From NCBI GenBank assembly GCA_965277415.1, contig CBDICS010000072.1, forward strand, positions 62,001 through 126,000: DNA of 64,000 nucleotides. Reading direction: 5' to 3'. Position numbers and translations under genes: made by a program. The notes below the pieces were generated by a model. The model ran no database searches, was not told where the DNA came from, and worked only from the letters and a program-made list of their open reading frames with translations. Source of the DNA: JAHDHW01 sp965277415 (GTDB lineage Bacteria > Bacteroidota > Bacteroidia > Chitinophagales > Saprospiraceae). Below are positions 54,509 to 63,995 of the stretch, one piece after another; the stretch's first letter is position 1, and each line of letters opens with the position of its first letter.

Positions 54509-55050
54509 TATGATCATTAGTCCGAGTAGGGATAGTAATTGTTAGAAAGATATATTCAGTTTTCTATTATAATGATTGGCTCTTTGCTTAAGCGATCTTT
54601 GGTCTTTTGATCTGCCCTATATTCTTATGAGGTGCTACTTCTAGCATCTTCATAGTTCTACCACTACCATATATTGAGTAAGTTTCAGAATATGATTAGT
54701 AGATACTTTTGACAAATCTGTCATAATTTAGGGCATTTAGAGCCCATTCACAGAGCTATAAATACACCTTTTCGCTCATTCTTGGATAAGTCATATCCAA
54801 TCATTTCAAGAAATAATACTCAAGTTTCGATTGAATTGGAACATTTCAAGGCTAAATATGTTAAAGATATGTTAAAAAATTATAATCCAATGAAGATAAG
54901 TATGAAGTATTAGTGTATTTGGTGCTAAAGCAATTACCTTTGTGCTTGTGTTTTGAAACACTTGCCTATTTTTTGTAATATAATATTTTTTTGAACATAT
55001 AATAATCCAGTTTTTTAAATACTAAGGCAACCAAAACCATTATTTTACCC
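54509..55050. other. Intergenic region, no gene recognised
   Basis: 542 bp, AT-rich. A TACCTTTG at 54935-54942 fits the -7 element for the next gene (start 55051), but the only TTG nearby is 13 bp upstream, so the match is weak. No RNA or short ORF recognised. Confidence 0.4.
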
Positions 55051-56265
55051 ATGAACAATTTTAAAACAACACTGCTGTTGGTAGCAGTCTTTGTGACCAT
55101 GTCACAATGTCACTTCCCACCAACTCATAGCCCATTGAGCTATGAATCCGAAAAAACTTCGCCAAATCTTCCTGTAGCAAGCGTCTCATTTGACTTTAAA
55201 GACAATGGAAAAAACGAAGATTCCCGACCACTCCACGATGTATACACTGAGACTTCAATAAAGAATATCGACTTTCCTGAACTTAATACTGAACTTAGAA
55301 AAGGGTTAAAAAAACAACTTAAAGTATTGAAATATCGAAAGAACGTAAAGATGCCTTCTTTTGAAACCCTTAATATTAATACTGAAAAGCTAGAAAAGAC
55401 GATCCACGAATTGCTAGCAATGGATGATCATGAACTTACTGATATTTCTAGTACATTATCTGCTCATCAAATCAAAGGTGAAGATGGTAAAGGAAATGTA
55501 TTCTTTACAGGATATTTCACTCCGGTTTTGAAAGTAAGTAAGACTAAAACTGCTCGATACCAATATCCAATTTACGCCCGACCTTCAAAGAGTTCTAAAC
55601 TTCCTACACGAGCGCAAATTGACGGTGAAGGAATATTGGCAGGGAAAGGATTAGAACTAGCTTATGCAGAAAACCTTGTTGATATTTATTTTATGCAAGT
55701 ACAAGGTAGTGGTGTGGTACAGTATACAGATGGCGGTCAAGAAATCTTCGCTTATGCAGGGAGCAATAAGCATTCTTATAAAAGCATCGGTAAATACATG
55801 ATCGAAAAAGGTTATACGACTCCTGCAAAAGTATCAATGAATTGGATAAAAAAATATTTAAATAAGCATCCTGAATTGATTGAAGAAGTTCTTTTTGCTA
55901 ATCAATCATATATCTTTTTTGAAAGAGCTAAATATCAGAAAACGCCTAAAGGAGCAGGACTGGTACCACTTACTACTGATTATTCTATTGCTGTTGATTC
56001 AAGATATATTCCATTAGGCAGCTGTCTTTTAGCAGCCGTACCTATAATCAATAAAAAGAATCAAGTCATTCGTCATGATTACAGATTACTTATCGCTCAA
56101 GACAAAGGTGGTGCGATCAAAGGTCCTGGTCATGTAGATTTATTCTGTGGAGTGGGTGTTGAAGGTAGTAAAAAAGCCAGTGCCCTTCACCATTATGGGA
56201 AAATGTGGCTACTACTCCCTACAGAGAAAGAAGTTGAACAAACTGATCCTCTAGCATCTATTTAG
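55051..56265 (+). CDS. mltA: Membrane-bound lytic murein transglycosylase A-like lipoprotein
   Basis: A 404-residue MltA family protein. The N-terminus is a lipoprotein signal with Cys20 in VTMSQCHF. The MltA domain (about 150-330) includes FTGYFTPVLKV, RARIPT-type PTRAQIDGEGILAGKG, AYAENLVDIYFMQVQGSG with the invariant QVQGSG, and the C-terminal 3D domain (about 330-385) carries SIAVDSRYIPLGS, AQDKGGAIKGPGHVDLFCG and its acidic residues. The enzyme cleaves peptidoglycan glycan strands to 1,6-anhydro ends. A clear terminator follows. Confidence 0.93.
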   Translation: MNNFKTTLLLVAVFVTMSQCHFPPTHSPLSYESEKTSPNLPVASVSFDFKDNGKNEDSRPLHDVYTETSIKNIDFPELNTELRKGLKKQLKVLKYRKNVKMPSFETLNINTEKLEKTIHELLAMDDHELTDISSTLSAHQIKGEDGKGNVFFTGYFTPVLKVSKTKTARYQYPIYARPSKSSKLPTRAQIDGEGILAGKGLELAYAENLVDIYFMQVQGSGVVQYTDGGQEIFAYAGSNKHSYKSIGKYMIEKGYTTPAKVSMNWIKKYLNKHPELIEEVLFANQSYIFFERAKYQKTPKGAGLVPLTTDYSIAVDSRYIPLGSCLLAAVPIINKKNQVIRHDYRLLIAQDKGGAIKGPGHVDLFCGVGVEGSKKASALHHYGKMWLLLPTEKEVEQTDPLASI

Positions 56266-56292
56266 AGATAGGGCATCAATAAAAAACAGATG

Positions 56293-56334
56293 AAAACCCT
56301 TGATTCGTGACAGCCTATCAAGGGTTTTTATTTT
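56293..56334 (+). terminator. Intrinsic terminator after the mltA-like gene
   Basis: AAAACCCTTGAT (56293-56304) pairs exactly with ATCAAGGGTTTT (56317-56328), followed by TTATTTT. It lies 27 bp after the stop codon. Confidence 0.9.
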
Positions 56335-56361
56335 ATAAATAAACTTTAACAAAACTAAATA

Positions 56362-56392
56362 TTGATTATACAATAAAAATAATTTAACTTTG
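56362..56392 (+). promoter_or_regulatory. Bacteroidota-type promoter
   Basis: TTG (56362-56364), 20 bp, then TAACTTTG (56385-56392), a good match to the housekeeping promoter. Transcription would begin near 56400, leaving a leader of about 400 nt before the ATG at 56797 and so a long untranslated region, in which I recognise no riboswitch. Confidence 0.6.
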
Positions 56393-56796
56393 TCTTTATC
56401 CATGAATACCTAAGAGACTCTAATACTACTACGAGAGAACAAAAACTTACCAAAAAACTTATTCACATTTTATTTTTTTAAAATATGATGGTTTTGTTTT
56501 GAATTCAATTTATCTTCGATATCTCAACAAACTTTGAATTAATTTTTTTAAGCTGAACAAACACAATTAAGCGTAAAAAATTATTTTGATAATAATTGAT
56601 TTTTGAATGAATGAATAATGGGCAACCAATATTTATTTCTTGAATGATCACAAAAAATTATGTCAATATAATTAACCTAATCCAGTTGGCAAGTACATTT
56701 TCACCAAAGGGATACAGGTTACACTTTTTTTTCAGCCATTGGCTTTCAATACTATTGAAAATCAAAATTTGTTTATTTAAATTAATTATAATCCCT

Positions 56797-57333
56797 ATGG
56801 AGCACTTCAACAAACAGCTAGAGGTCAAACTCGAACTTCTTGAATCTGAGAACTCAAGATCAAGGAAAAAAACATTTATGGAAGGGATCAATATCATGAT
56901 ATTGATTATTCTGGGTTGTGGAGGTTTATATATCTACTCAAATATCATTGCTCATAAGGAACCTCCAGTAAATTTTTCTGAATTCACTTCCAATACAATT
57001 GTGACAAACGAGGAGAAGACTTTAGACAAATCTCCTATTCCGAATAAAATTCATACAGACCAATTAATCATCGGTGGTCATCCAGAAGTAGGAGAAAAAA
57101 TTACTATAGCGATCGATGGTTATAATAAAAAAGCAAATTATAAGATTGACTTTGGAGATGGTAAGAATCAAGCTGTAAAAGCTAAAAAGATTAGCCATAT
57201 CTACAAAAAAGCAGGAATCTATACGATCCAATTATCAATGAGTTATCAAGATGAGCCTACACAAACGATCTTGAAAAAAATTGATATTGACTCACCGATT
57301 GAAGTTGACCAAAATGCCTATAATGAGCGATAG
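56797..57333 (+). CDS. Single-pass membrane protein with PKD-like periplasmic domain
   Basis: About 178 residues. A short charged cytoplasmic helix (MEHFNKQLEVKLELLESENS) precedes one transmembrane segment (INIMILIILGCGGLYIYSNI), then a linker and a PKD/Ig-like domain with YKIDFGDGKNQAV and ISHIYKKAGIYTIQLSMSY. The frame is open upstream to 56644, but that extension is less like a start and lacks charge, so the ATG at 56797 is used. Role unknown. It has its own promoter and long leader. Confidence 0.75.
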   Translation: MEHFNKQLEVKLELLESENSRSRKKTFMEGINIMILIILGCGGLYIYSNIIAHKEPPVNFSEFTSNTIVTNEEKTLDKSPIPNKIHTDQLIIGGHPEVGEKITIAIDGYNKKANYKIDFGDGKNQAVKAKKISHIYKKAGIYTIQLSMSYQDEPTQTILKKIDIDSPIEVDQNAYNER

Positions 57334-57403
57334 ACCTGTACGAGAAACTTCTTGTAGCGTATAATAATGAATAGACTTTGTTTATAATATTTTGTGCTTA
57401 TCA

Positions 57404-57443
57404 TGAACTTGTTTAAAAATGGTGGCTATTTTTGAACAAGTTC
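57404..57443. repeat. Short palindrome of the MITE-like family
   Basis: TGAACTTGTTTAAAAATGG and CTATTTTTGAACAAGTTCC: related to the ends of the 161-bp elements, with ACTTG for AGTTG. Upstream of the PspC gene. Confidence 0.7.
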
Positions 57444-57513
57444 CATGTTAAAAGTATAAACCTGGTTTACTTTTAATCAATTAGTTGTTATATTAATGTT
57501 TTGATATACAATC

Positions 57514-57729
57514 ATGAAGCAACTAAAACATATCTTAGAAAAATCGGCATTCGGTGTTTGCAGTTATCTTGGTGAAAAAATGGGTATTGCAACTGCTCGT
57601 GTCAGAGTATATTTTATTTATCTATCTTTTGTTGCGATGGGTTCTCCAATCATTTTCTATCTTTTCATAGCCTTCTGGCTAAACATCAAAGCATATATTA
57701 AGCAAAAGCGAAAAACGCTCTGGGAGTAA
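57514..57729 (+). CDS. PspC-domain small membrane protein
   Basis: A 71-residue protein with a PspC-type domain: FGVCSYLGEKMGIATARVRV, then two hydrophobic stretches around VRVYFIYLSFVAMGSPIIFY and LFIAFWLNIKAYIKQK. PspC proteins sit in the inner membrane and respond to envelope stress. No pspA or pspF relative is nearby. It is shorter than E. coli PspC (119 residues), as small single-domain PspC proteins are in this phylum. Confidence 0.85.
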   Translation: MKQLKHILEKSAFGVCSYLGEKMGIATARVRVYFIYLSFVAMGSPIIFYLFIAFWLNIKAYIKQKRKTLWE

Positions 57730-57755
57730 GAACCTGTCAAAGTTTTTTGAACAAA

Positions 57756-58421
57756 TCATTGTTCAAATGCATACTGAATAATATTGGCGCCCATTTTCAA
57801 TGCCTTTTGTCTTAATTCTTCAGGATCTTTATGTACATCTCTATCTTCCCAACCATCTCCAAGGTCACATTCAAAAGTATAAAATACGACTACTCGCCCT
57901 TCCCACAAAATTCCAAATCCCTGAGGCGGGCTATCATCATGCTTATGGATTTTGGGTAATCCATTTTTAAAAGCAAAACTCTGATTATAAATCTCATGTT
58001 CCCAAGGTAATTCTACTAATGGTTGTTCTGGGAAAACCTTTTTTAAGGCAATTCTAACATAAGCATCCATTCCATAATTATCATCAATATGCAAAAAACC
58101 ACCACCTATCAAATAGGTTCTTAGATTTTCAGCTTCTGCATCAGAAAAAACAACATTACCATGTCCAGTCATGTGAACAAAAGGATGATTATATAATTCT
58201 GCACTTCCTACCTCAACGGTAGCATAGTCACGATCTAAATTGGTACCTAATTCATCATTACAAAACTTAGCGAGATTGGGAAGTGCTGTAGGATTCGCAT
58301 ACCAATCCCCTCCCCCACTATATTTTAATAATGCTAATTTTAATCCAGCAGGGGCGTCAGTAGTTTTAAAAGCTGTAAAGGTCAGTATAACTAATAGGAC
58401 AAACAGTAATTTTTTCAACAT
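57756..58421 (-). CDS. DUF4159 family secreted protein
   Basis: A 221-residue protein with a signal peptide (MLKKLLFVLLVILTFTAFKT) and a DUF4159 domain: LALLKYSGGGDWYANPTALP near the start, HPFVHMTGHGNVVFSDAEAE and FLHIDDNYGMDAYVRIALKK in the middle, and VVFYTFECDLGDGWEDRDVH near the end. The last two resemble a glutamine-amidotransferase-like (ThuA-like) fold. Function unknown. Periplasmic. Confidence 0.85.
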   Translation of the reverse strand: MLKKLLFVLLVILTFTAFKTTDAPAGLKLALLKYSGGGDWYANPTALPNLAKFCNDELGTNLDRDYATVEVGSAELYNHPFVHMTGHGNVVFSDAEAENLRTYLIGGGFLHIDDNYGMDAYVRIALKKVFPEQPLVELPWEHEIYNQSFAFKNGLPKIHKHDDSPPQGFGILWEGRVVVFYTFECDLGDGWEDRDVHKDPEELRQKALKMGANIIQYAFEQ

Positions 58422-58492
58422 GGATTCTTTTTTAGAATATATCTTTAAAGGTTTGGCGCTAGAATCTGTCTAAAAGAACGTGAATATATAAT

Positions 58493-59342
58493 TTAATATT
58501 TCAATATCTTCCTGGTTTCAACACCTTTGTTTGTACGCAACTCTAGAACATAAGTTCCTTGGGCTAAATACTGAAGTGAAATTGATTTCTGAAAATCTTG
58601 CCCCTTTATTCGCCAAGCATTAATGAGTCTACCATTCATATCGCGCAATTTTAATTCCCCTTCATTAACTTGATTGAATTGTATATTTACAAATGTTTTA
58701 TCTTCAGTAGGGTTTGGGGCTAAATCAAATGCTTCCAGGCTTTTATTATCTTCCGAAGAAAGAATTACGCCATTAAAAATATTCTCTACTAAGTATAATT
58801 CCCATCCAAATTCAGTTATATATACCGTTTGGCGAGGTATTTTATTAGCAGAGAAGCCAATGATTCCTTCCAAACTATTTAAATCTTGAAGTGCCTTAAA
58901 TTTTACACTATAAATCGTAGTACCGGGATTAAATTCAAAAATTGGTGGCCATCCTCCATTTATATTAAGGCCGAGAAGAAGCAACTCGCCATCTCCCCCC
59001 ACCCGTTACATCTCCTGCTAGCCAGTGAAATCCTATAGTATCCTCTGTGATACCAAGAATAAGTCCTCTACAAAATAACTCATCCAAAACACTTATTCCT
59101 TCCTGCACATCTGTTTCATAAGCTCCAGAAATCGTATAGTCTACACCTTCTGGTAAATCAGTAAAACTAAAGCTTCCATCAGCTCCAGATAGCACGGATG
59201 AAGCATTTGTACAATTGACCATTACTCCTTCGACGGGATCACCATTATGGCGAAGTACTTTTCCGGATAAATTTATCTGAGCAATAGAATCAGTGAATAA
59301 GAAAATAGAAAGAAGGGCAAGCGTGTAGAATCGTTTGTTCAT
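58493..59342 (-). pseudogene. Degraded T9SS protein, internal deletion and frameshift
   Basis: Two overlapping frames, 59342-58965 (signal peptide MNKRFYTLALLSIFLFTDSIAQ and a regulatory-like beta domain) and 59002-58493 (C-terminal part with the sorting domain), match the two ends of the intact paralogue at 59692-60957. The shared first 60 residues are nearly identical. The middle of the paralogue (about 160 residues, dockerin- and cohesin-like) is missing, and the join at about 58965-59002 (GDVTGGGR to GDGELLLL) is out of frame. The remnant probably yields a truncated secreted peptide without its sorting domain. Confidence 0.8.
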
Positions 59343-59691
59343 GGTTGATAATTTTAATTGTGGGATTAATAGACAAATTCGTAGTCAAATTAAGTTAATC
59401 AATAACTTTATTCGATTACTGAGAACCTATCCAAATTTTATTTTTGATAGTAAAAAACTCAATTTAAGGTTCTAAAGAAGCCTTAGTTTTGGGAATATTA
59501 AAGGCAAAATTAAGTTCTTATCCTAAGATAATTTTTTTTTCACAAATGATCAACATTAAAAAGCTTGAAGCTAGATGATTTCGTTTGGTCGAAAAAGTTA
59601 AGAAAGAAATGGTTTACTAAACTAAGCAAGATAAAATAACTCAGTTAGTTTAGTAAACCTCCATCAAATGATTTCATTTAGAACCACACCT
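59343..59691. other. Intergenic region with hairpin
   Basis: 349 bp between the two paralogous genes. The hairpin at 59611-59659 pairs GGTTTACTAAACTAA with TTAGTTTAGTAAACC around a 19-nt loop, just downstream of the intact paralogue's stop, where it could end that transcript. Nothing else recognised. Confidence 0.6.
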
Positions 59692-60957
59692 TTAATATTT
59701 TACTATTTTTTTCGATATAACACCATTGTCGGTACGAAGTTTTAAAACATAAGTCCCTTGAGCTAAATTATCAAGAGCAATGTTTTTTTGAAAGTGATCT
59801 GTATCAAAATTCCAAGTCTGTATTCTTTTACCAGCAATATCGAACAAAGCGAGTTCTATTTGTTCTCTGCTTTCAAATTGGACATTTACAGATATAGCCT
59901 CATGACTTGGGTTTGGAGAACAATTAAATAGACTTAAGTTGGCGATACTTCCAAGGCTTGTAGGCGTCTCCTGATAAAGATCATCCAACAGATAGAGTTT
60001 ATCACCAGATCCTCTATATACCGTTTGAGCCGGTATCAAGTCAGCGGGATATTGAATCATTTCTGCAATATTATTAATATTCTGTAAAGCATTAAAATGT
60101 AGGGTATACAGAACACTACCATCATCGAGACTTAAGCCATTAGTATTAGTAGCTAGAGCCCCTCCAGTCACAAGAAAATCTCCATCGGTAATTAAGTCTT
60201 CATTTACCGTAAGATCTATAGTTGAACTTTCAGAATCTATTAAAGTCATATAAGCGGGGTCCCAATTTAATGCCTGTTGAAATACTACAATATCTTCAAA
60301 ATCATTGACTTTTATCTCTACAGAAAATTGCTCACCTTGACTAACCGATAAATCTTCAAAATAATAAACAGTATTAGGCGCATTTGAGGGTGGTGGTGTA
60401 TGATCAGTCTTTATTGCAGGGTCTCCAATGACTAAACCAATTAGACTTAAATCTATAACATCTTCTGTGACATTTTCCAGCACAATTGCACCAGCTAATG
60501 TTCCTGATGATGTATTCCCATCCAAAAACACCCAATCTTCATTAAGGTAAGTATCATCAATTCTCAAAATAATTTTTCGCATATGCACCAAATCCAAAGT
60601 ACTCAAATTACCGTTGAAATTTATATCTCCAGCCAAAAATTGATAGTCAATAGGGTCTGGAGCAATCGATAATATCAAATCACTATTATAAGCTAAATCC
60701 AATACAGTTATGTCTTTAATAACATCTGACGAATAAGTTCCTGTAATGGTATAATCTACGCCTTCTGGTAAATCCGAAAAAGTAAAACTTCCATCCGCTC
60801 CAGACAATACAGAAGAGGCATTGGTACAATTAACCATTACTCCTTCGACAGGGTCTCCATTATGACGAAGCACTTTTCCAGATAAACTTATCTGAGCAAT
60901 AGAATCAGTAAATAAGAAAATAGAAAGAAGGACAAGCGTGTAGAATCGTTTGTTCAT
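59692..60957 (-). CDS. Secreted T9SS protein with dockerin-like and cohesin-like domains
   Basis: About 421 residues from the ATG at 60957; an upstream in-frame ATG at 61005 lacks the signal-peptide shape. After the signal peptide comes a carboxypeptidase-regulatory-like beta domain (SGKVLRHNGDPVEGVMVNCT), then a dockerin-type calcium repeat (AGDINFNGNLSTLDLVHMRK), a cohesin-like domain (about 205-320; NTVYYFEDLSVSQGEQFSVE, FQQALNWDPAYMTLID) and a T9SS type A sorting domain (SLFNCSPNPSHEAISVNVQF). Dockerin and cohesin pairing in one protein would suggest surface self-assembly or polysaccharide attachment (inference). Paralogue of the pseudogene next to it. Confidence 0.85.
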   Translation of the reverse strand: MNKRFYTLVLLSIFLFTDSIAQISLSGKVLRHNGDPVEGVMVNCTNASSVLSGADGSFTFSDLPEGVDYTITGTYSSDVIKDITVLDLAYNSDLILSIAPDPIDYQFLAGDINFNGNLSTLDLVHMRKIILRIDDTYLNEDWVFLDGNTSSGTLAGAIVLENVTEDVIDLSLIGLVIGDPAIKTDHTPPPSNAPNTVYYFEDLSVSQGEQFSVEIKVNDFEDIVVFQQALNWDPAYMTLIDSESSTIDLTVNEDLITDGDFLVTGGALATNTNGLSLDDGSVLYTLHFNALQNINNIAEMIQYPADLIPAQTVYRGSGDKLYLLDDLYQETPTSLGSIANLSLFNCSPNPSHEAISVNVQFESREQIELALFDIAGKRIQTWNFDTDHFQKNIALDNLAQGTYVLKLRTDNGVISKKIVKY

Positions 60958-61120
60958 GGTTGATAATTTTAAATATGGGATTAAAAAAATAGCCAAACAG
61001 TTCACCTAATAATTTTGGCCAATTACCTAATTAAGATAAGTATTTATTACAATTAATTCAATTGTAAATGCATATCAATAGTATAAGGGCATAGAATTCA
61101 AAACGTGACATCATCGAATC

Positions 61121-61531
61121 CTATTCTATAATAATTTTAGGATTAATCCGCTTAAGTTCATCAATCATAGCATCTTTTTCAATCGGAAAAATGCTAATTC
61201 GTTTTCGTTTATTAAAAATAATTGTCAATTGACTTTCAATATTTCTTCCTTTAATCAACGTTTTGGAGTCTTTGATTAATTTTTCAATCTTGTTGATATC
61301 AATCTTGTTTCTAAAAGGTCCTGATTTTACGATCAAAAATTCATCTTCTATTTTACAATCACCATCTAACATTCCCCAAACGATAAGCGCACAAAGCACA
61401 CCCAAAATCAATAGAAAATATAAGGGAATAGTATAGCCCATATTAAAGACCACGAGTTGAGAAATAACAATCAATCCGACGAAAGAGAAAGCGACAATTT
61501 TATTACTTTTTTGTTTGAATATTTTCGACAT
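61121..61531 (-). CDS. Small membrane protein with bacterial PH-like domain
   Basis: A 136-residue protein with two hydrophobic helices near the N-terminus (IVAFSFVGLIVISQLVVFNM and IPLYFLLILGVLCALIVWGM) followed by a compact beta domain (IEDEFLIVKSGPFRNKIDIN, then SQLTIIFNKRKRISIFPIEK) resembling PH-like domains of small Bacteroidota membrane proteins. The call is from pattern alone. It lies upstream of rsmE on the same strand with a 62-bp gap. Confidence 0.65.
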   Translation of the reverse strand: MSKIFKQKSNKIVAFSFVGLIVISQLVVFNMGYTIPLYFLLILGVLCALIVWGMLDGDCKIEDEFLIVKSGPFRNKIDINKIEKLIKDSKTLIKGRNIESQLTIIFNKRKRISIFPIEKDAMIDELKRINPKIIIE

Positions 61532-61593
61532 AGTATTTAATGTTTTTTGGATGCAGTATCAAAAGAAAATACGGTCCTTATATTTTATAAATA

Positions 61594-62295
61594 TTATTCA
61601 TTCATTAAATTAAAAACCGAACAGGCTATAAGACCAGCGGTTTCAGTCCTTAGTCGGCTTTTCCCAAGGCTTATTCCCTCAAAGCCATTTGACAAGGCCA
61701 GATTAACTTCTTCCTGAGTAAAATCCCCTTCAGGACCAATTAAAATCAACCCTGTGTTATTTGTAGTATAAATATTTTTTAAATGCTTTAGCTTATCATC
61801 ATTACAATAAGCGATCAATTTATGATTAGTATTTTGTTCTTCTTGGATAAAATCTTTAAACCTTGTCAAGTCTCTTAATCTAGGTAATTTCGCTTTTAGA
61901 GATTGTTTCATAGCAGAAGCCAGGATCTTTTCCAGGCGATCCAAACGAATTCTTTTTCTTTCGCTTCGAGTACAAAGCAAAGGGATAATTTCATCTATTC
62001 CAATCTCAGTCGCCTTTTCTAAAAACCATTCGAAACGATCAATATTTTTAGTCGGCGCAATGGCTATTTGCAAATAGGGGCGATTGATCACCTGTTCGTA
62101 TTGATCCAATATTTTTATCAAGCAGTCTTTCTTACTTGTTTCTATAATTTCTCCTTTATAAAAAAAGCCTTTACCATCGACCAAATCCATTTGATCACCA
62201 ACCCGTTTTCTCAACACCTGAACACAGTGGCGTGCTTCTTCTGGGTTCAGTCGAGCGAGCTTATCATCAATATTAGTGGTATAAAATAGTTGCAT
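61594..62295 (-). CDS. rsmE: 16S rRNA (uracil-1498-N3)-methyltransferase RsmE
   Basis: A 233-residue SPOUT-class methyltransferase with a PUA-like N-terminus (HCVQVLRKRVGDQMDLVDGK) and the knotted C-terminal domain: IAIAPTKNIDRFEWFLEKAT, EIIPLLCTRSERK, then the SAM-binding loops LILIGPEGDFTQEEVNLALS and SLGKSRLRTETAGLIAC. It methylates U1498 of 16S rRNA. Length is normal (E. coli 243). Stand-alone or co-transcribed with the PH-like gene. Confidence 0.95.
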   Translation of the reverse strand: MQLFYTTNIDDKLARLNPEEARHCVQVLRKRVGDQMDLVDGKGFFYKGEIIETSKKDCLIKILDQYEQVINRPYLQIAIAPTKNIDRFEWFLEKATEIGIDEIIPLLCTRSERKRIRLDRLEKILASAMKQSLKAKLPRLRDLTRFKDFIQEEQNTNHKLIAYCNDDKLKHLKNIYTTNNTGLILIGPEGDFTQEEVNLALSNGFEGISLGKSRLRTETAGLIACSVFNLMNE

Positions 62296-62507
62296 GTCAA
62301 TATTGGTAATTCCTTATTAAGTACACAGTGCACTAAAGGATAGTGCATTAGTAACAAAGATAGGAAAATGAATATATTCTTTTTACAAGAGCATGAAAAA
62401 CTCATTCTGGGGAGAGAAAGATATTTTAAATGCAATTGTTCAATAAGTTCATTCTGTAAAAGAAATACTATAGAATTATACCTGTCATAATTTGATCTCC
62501 GTCCATC

Positions 62508-62539
62508 TTTGATAATTCCGGCTTTAAACCTTACTTTTG
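62508..62539 (+). promoter_or_regulatory. Promoter for rseP
   Basis: TTTG (62508-62511), 20 bp, then TACTTTTG (62532-62539), a good Bacteroidota housekeeping match 113 bp before the rseP start. The rest of the 62296-62651 gap shows nothing else recognisable. Confidence 0.6.
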
Positions 62540-62651
62540 CAGTCGATTTGAAACAAGAAGGATATTGATATTGTTACTAATAGCGTTATATAGCTAAAAA
62601 AGCAATGGAATTATCCATTCTTAATTATTTCATATTTAATTATTACGCTGC

Positions 62652-63995
62652 ATGGGATACCTGATAATGGCAGGACAGCTTATTTTGAGCCTATCAATAT
62701 TAATTGTTTTACATGAAATGGGACATTTCTTCCCTGCTCGATGGTTTAATACAAGGGTTGAGAAATTTTATCTATTCTTTGATGCAGGTTTTTCGCTTTT
62801 TAAATACAAAAAAGGAGAAACAGAGTATGGAATTGGTTGGCTACCGCTTGGAGGTTATGTAAAAATCTCTGGTATGATTGACGAAAGCATGGATAGAGAG
62901 CAAATGGAAGGGCCACCACAACCTTGGGAATTTCGTTCAAAACCAGCTTGGCAGCGATTAATCATTATGTTAGGTGGGGTTACCGTAAACTTTGTACTTG
63001 GTTTTTTCATCTTTGGAATAGTCTTGTTTACCTGGGGCAAAAAATACCTTCCTGCTGAAAATGCAGTTTATGGTATCTATGTAGATTCACTTGGCCAAGA
63101 ATTGGGCTTACTCACTGGAGACAAAATCTTATCCATTGGAGAAAAGCCATTTGAGGAACTGAATGATGGGATTATAAAAAGAGAAATCGTAATCAATCAG
63201 GCCAGCAATATTAAAGTCAATCGCAATGGAAAACAAATAAATCTTGCCATTACACAAGATCACGTAAACTCCCTGACGAAAAGGGCAAATAAAGATGAAG
63301 CACTATTTATGGAGCGCTTTCCCTTTGTCATTTTTGAAGACCCTGATAGTGATAAATATCCTGCAAAAGCTGCTGGTTTTTTGAAGAATGATTCAATTGT
63401 AAAATTTAATGGTGTTCCTATTCAATTTTATGACGAATTTAGCAATACTGCAAAAAAGAATAAAGGCAAAGAAGTCCTGATTGGAATCATGCGTAATGGT
63501 CAGGAATTAGAAAAACGAGTCACGCTCAGTGAAAGCGGAAGATTAGGTGTCAGACCAAAAGCACCAGAATTCTTTTTAGATTATGAACGCAAAGAATACA
63601 GCTTTATGGAATCCCTTCCTGCGGGATACAATGAAGGTTATAATGTTTTATCAGATCAGATAAAAGCTTTTGGAGGCATGTTTGCAGGTCGGATCAAAGC
63701 CTCAGAAAGCCTTGGTGGATTTGGAACGATTGCAAGTATGTTTGGTGAACAATGGGTATGGGAACGATTCTGGCGCCTAACTGCTATTTTATCCCTCATT
63801 CTGGCTTTTATGAATTTATTACCGATTCCAGCTTTAGATGGAGGTCATGTCATGTTTTTGATCTATGAAGTTATCAGTGGTCGCAAACCAAATGATAAAT
63901 TCATGGAATATGCAACAATCGCTGGATTCGTCTTAGTACTCGGGCTCTTGCTATACGTCAATGGCAAAGAACTCATAGACTGGTTATTTCCATGA
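62652..63995 (+). CDS. rseP: RseP-type site-2 intramembrane zinc protease
   Basis: A 447-residue M50 protease. The zinc motif HEMGH (21-25) lies in the first membrane helix. Following it are FFPARWFNTRVEKF and YGIGWLPLGGYVKISGMID, two PDZ domains (about 115-215 and 215-305), and the C-terminal catalytic helix with NLLPIPALDGGH (D396, third zinc ligand). RseP cuts anti-sigma factors and signal-peptide remnants in the inner membrane. The N-terminus MGYLIMAGQLILSLS is a little longer than usual but in place. Stop at 63995. Confidence 0.95.
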   Translation: MGYLIMAGQLILSLSILIVLHEMGHFFPARWFNTRVEKFYLFFDAGFSLFKYKKGETEYGIGWLPLGGYVKISGMIDESMDREQMEGPPQPWEFRSKPAWQRLIIMLGGVTVNFVLGFFIFGIVLFTWGKKYLPAENAVYGIYVDSLGQELGLLTGDKILSIGEKPFEELNDGIIKREIVINQASNIKVNRNGKQINLAITQDHVNSLTKRANKDEALFMERFPFVIFEDPDSDKYPAKAAGFLKNDSIVKFNGVPIQFYDEFSNTAKKNKGKEVLIGIMRNGQELEKRVTLSESGRLGVRPKAPEFFLDYERKEYSFMESLPAGYNEGYNVLSDQIKAFGGMFAGRIKASESLGGFGTIASMFGEQWVWERFWRLTAILSLILAFMNLLPIPALDGGHVMFLIYEVISGRKPNDKFMEYATIAGFVLVLGLLLYVNGKELIDWLFP

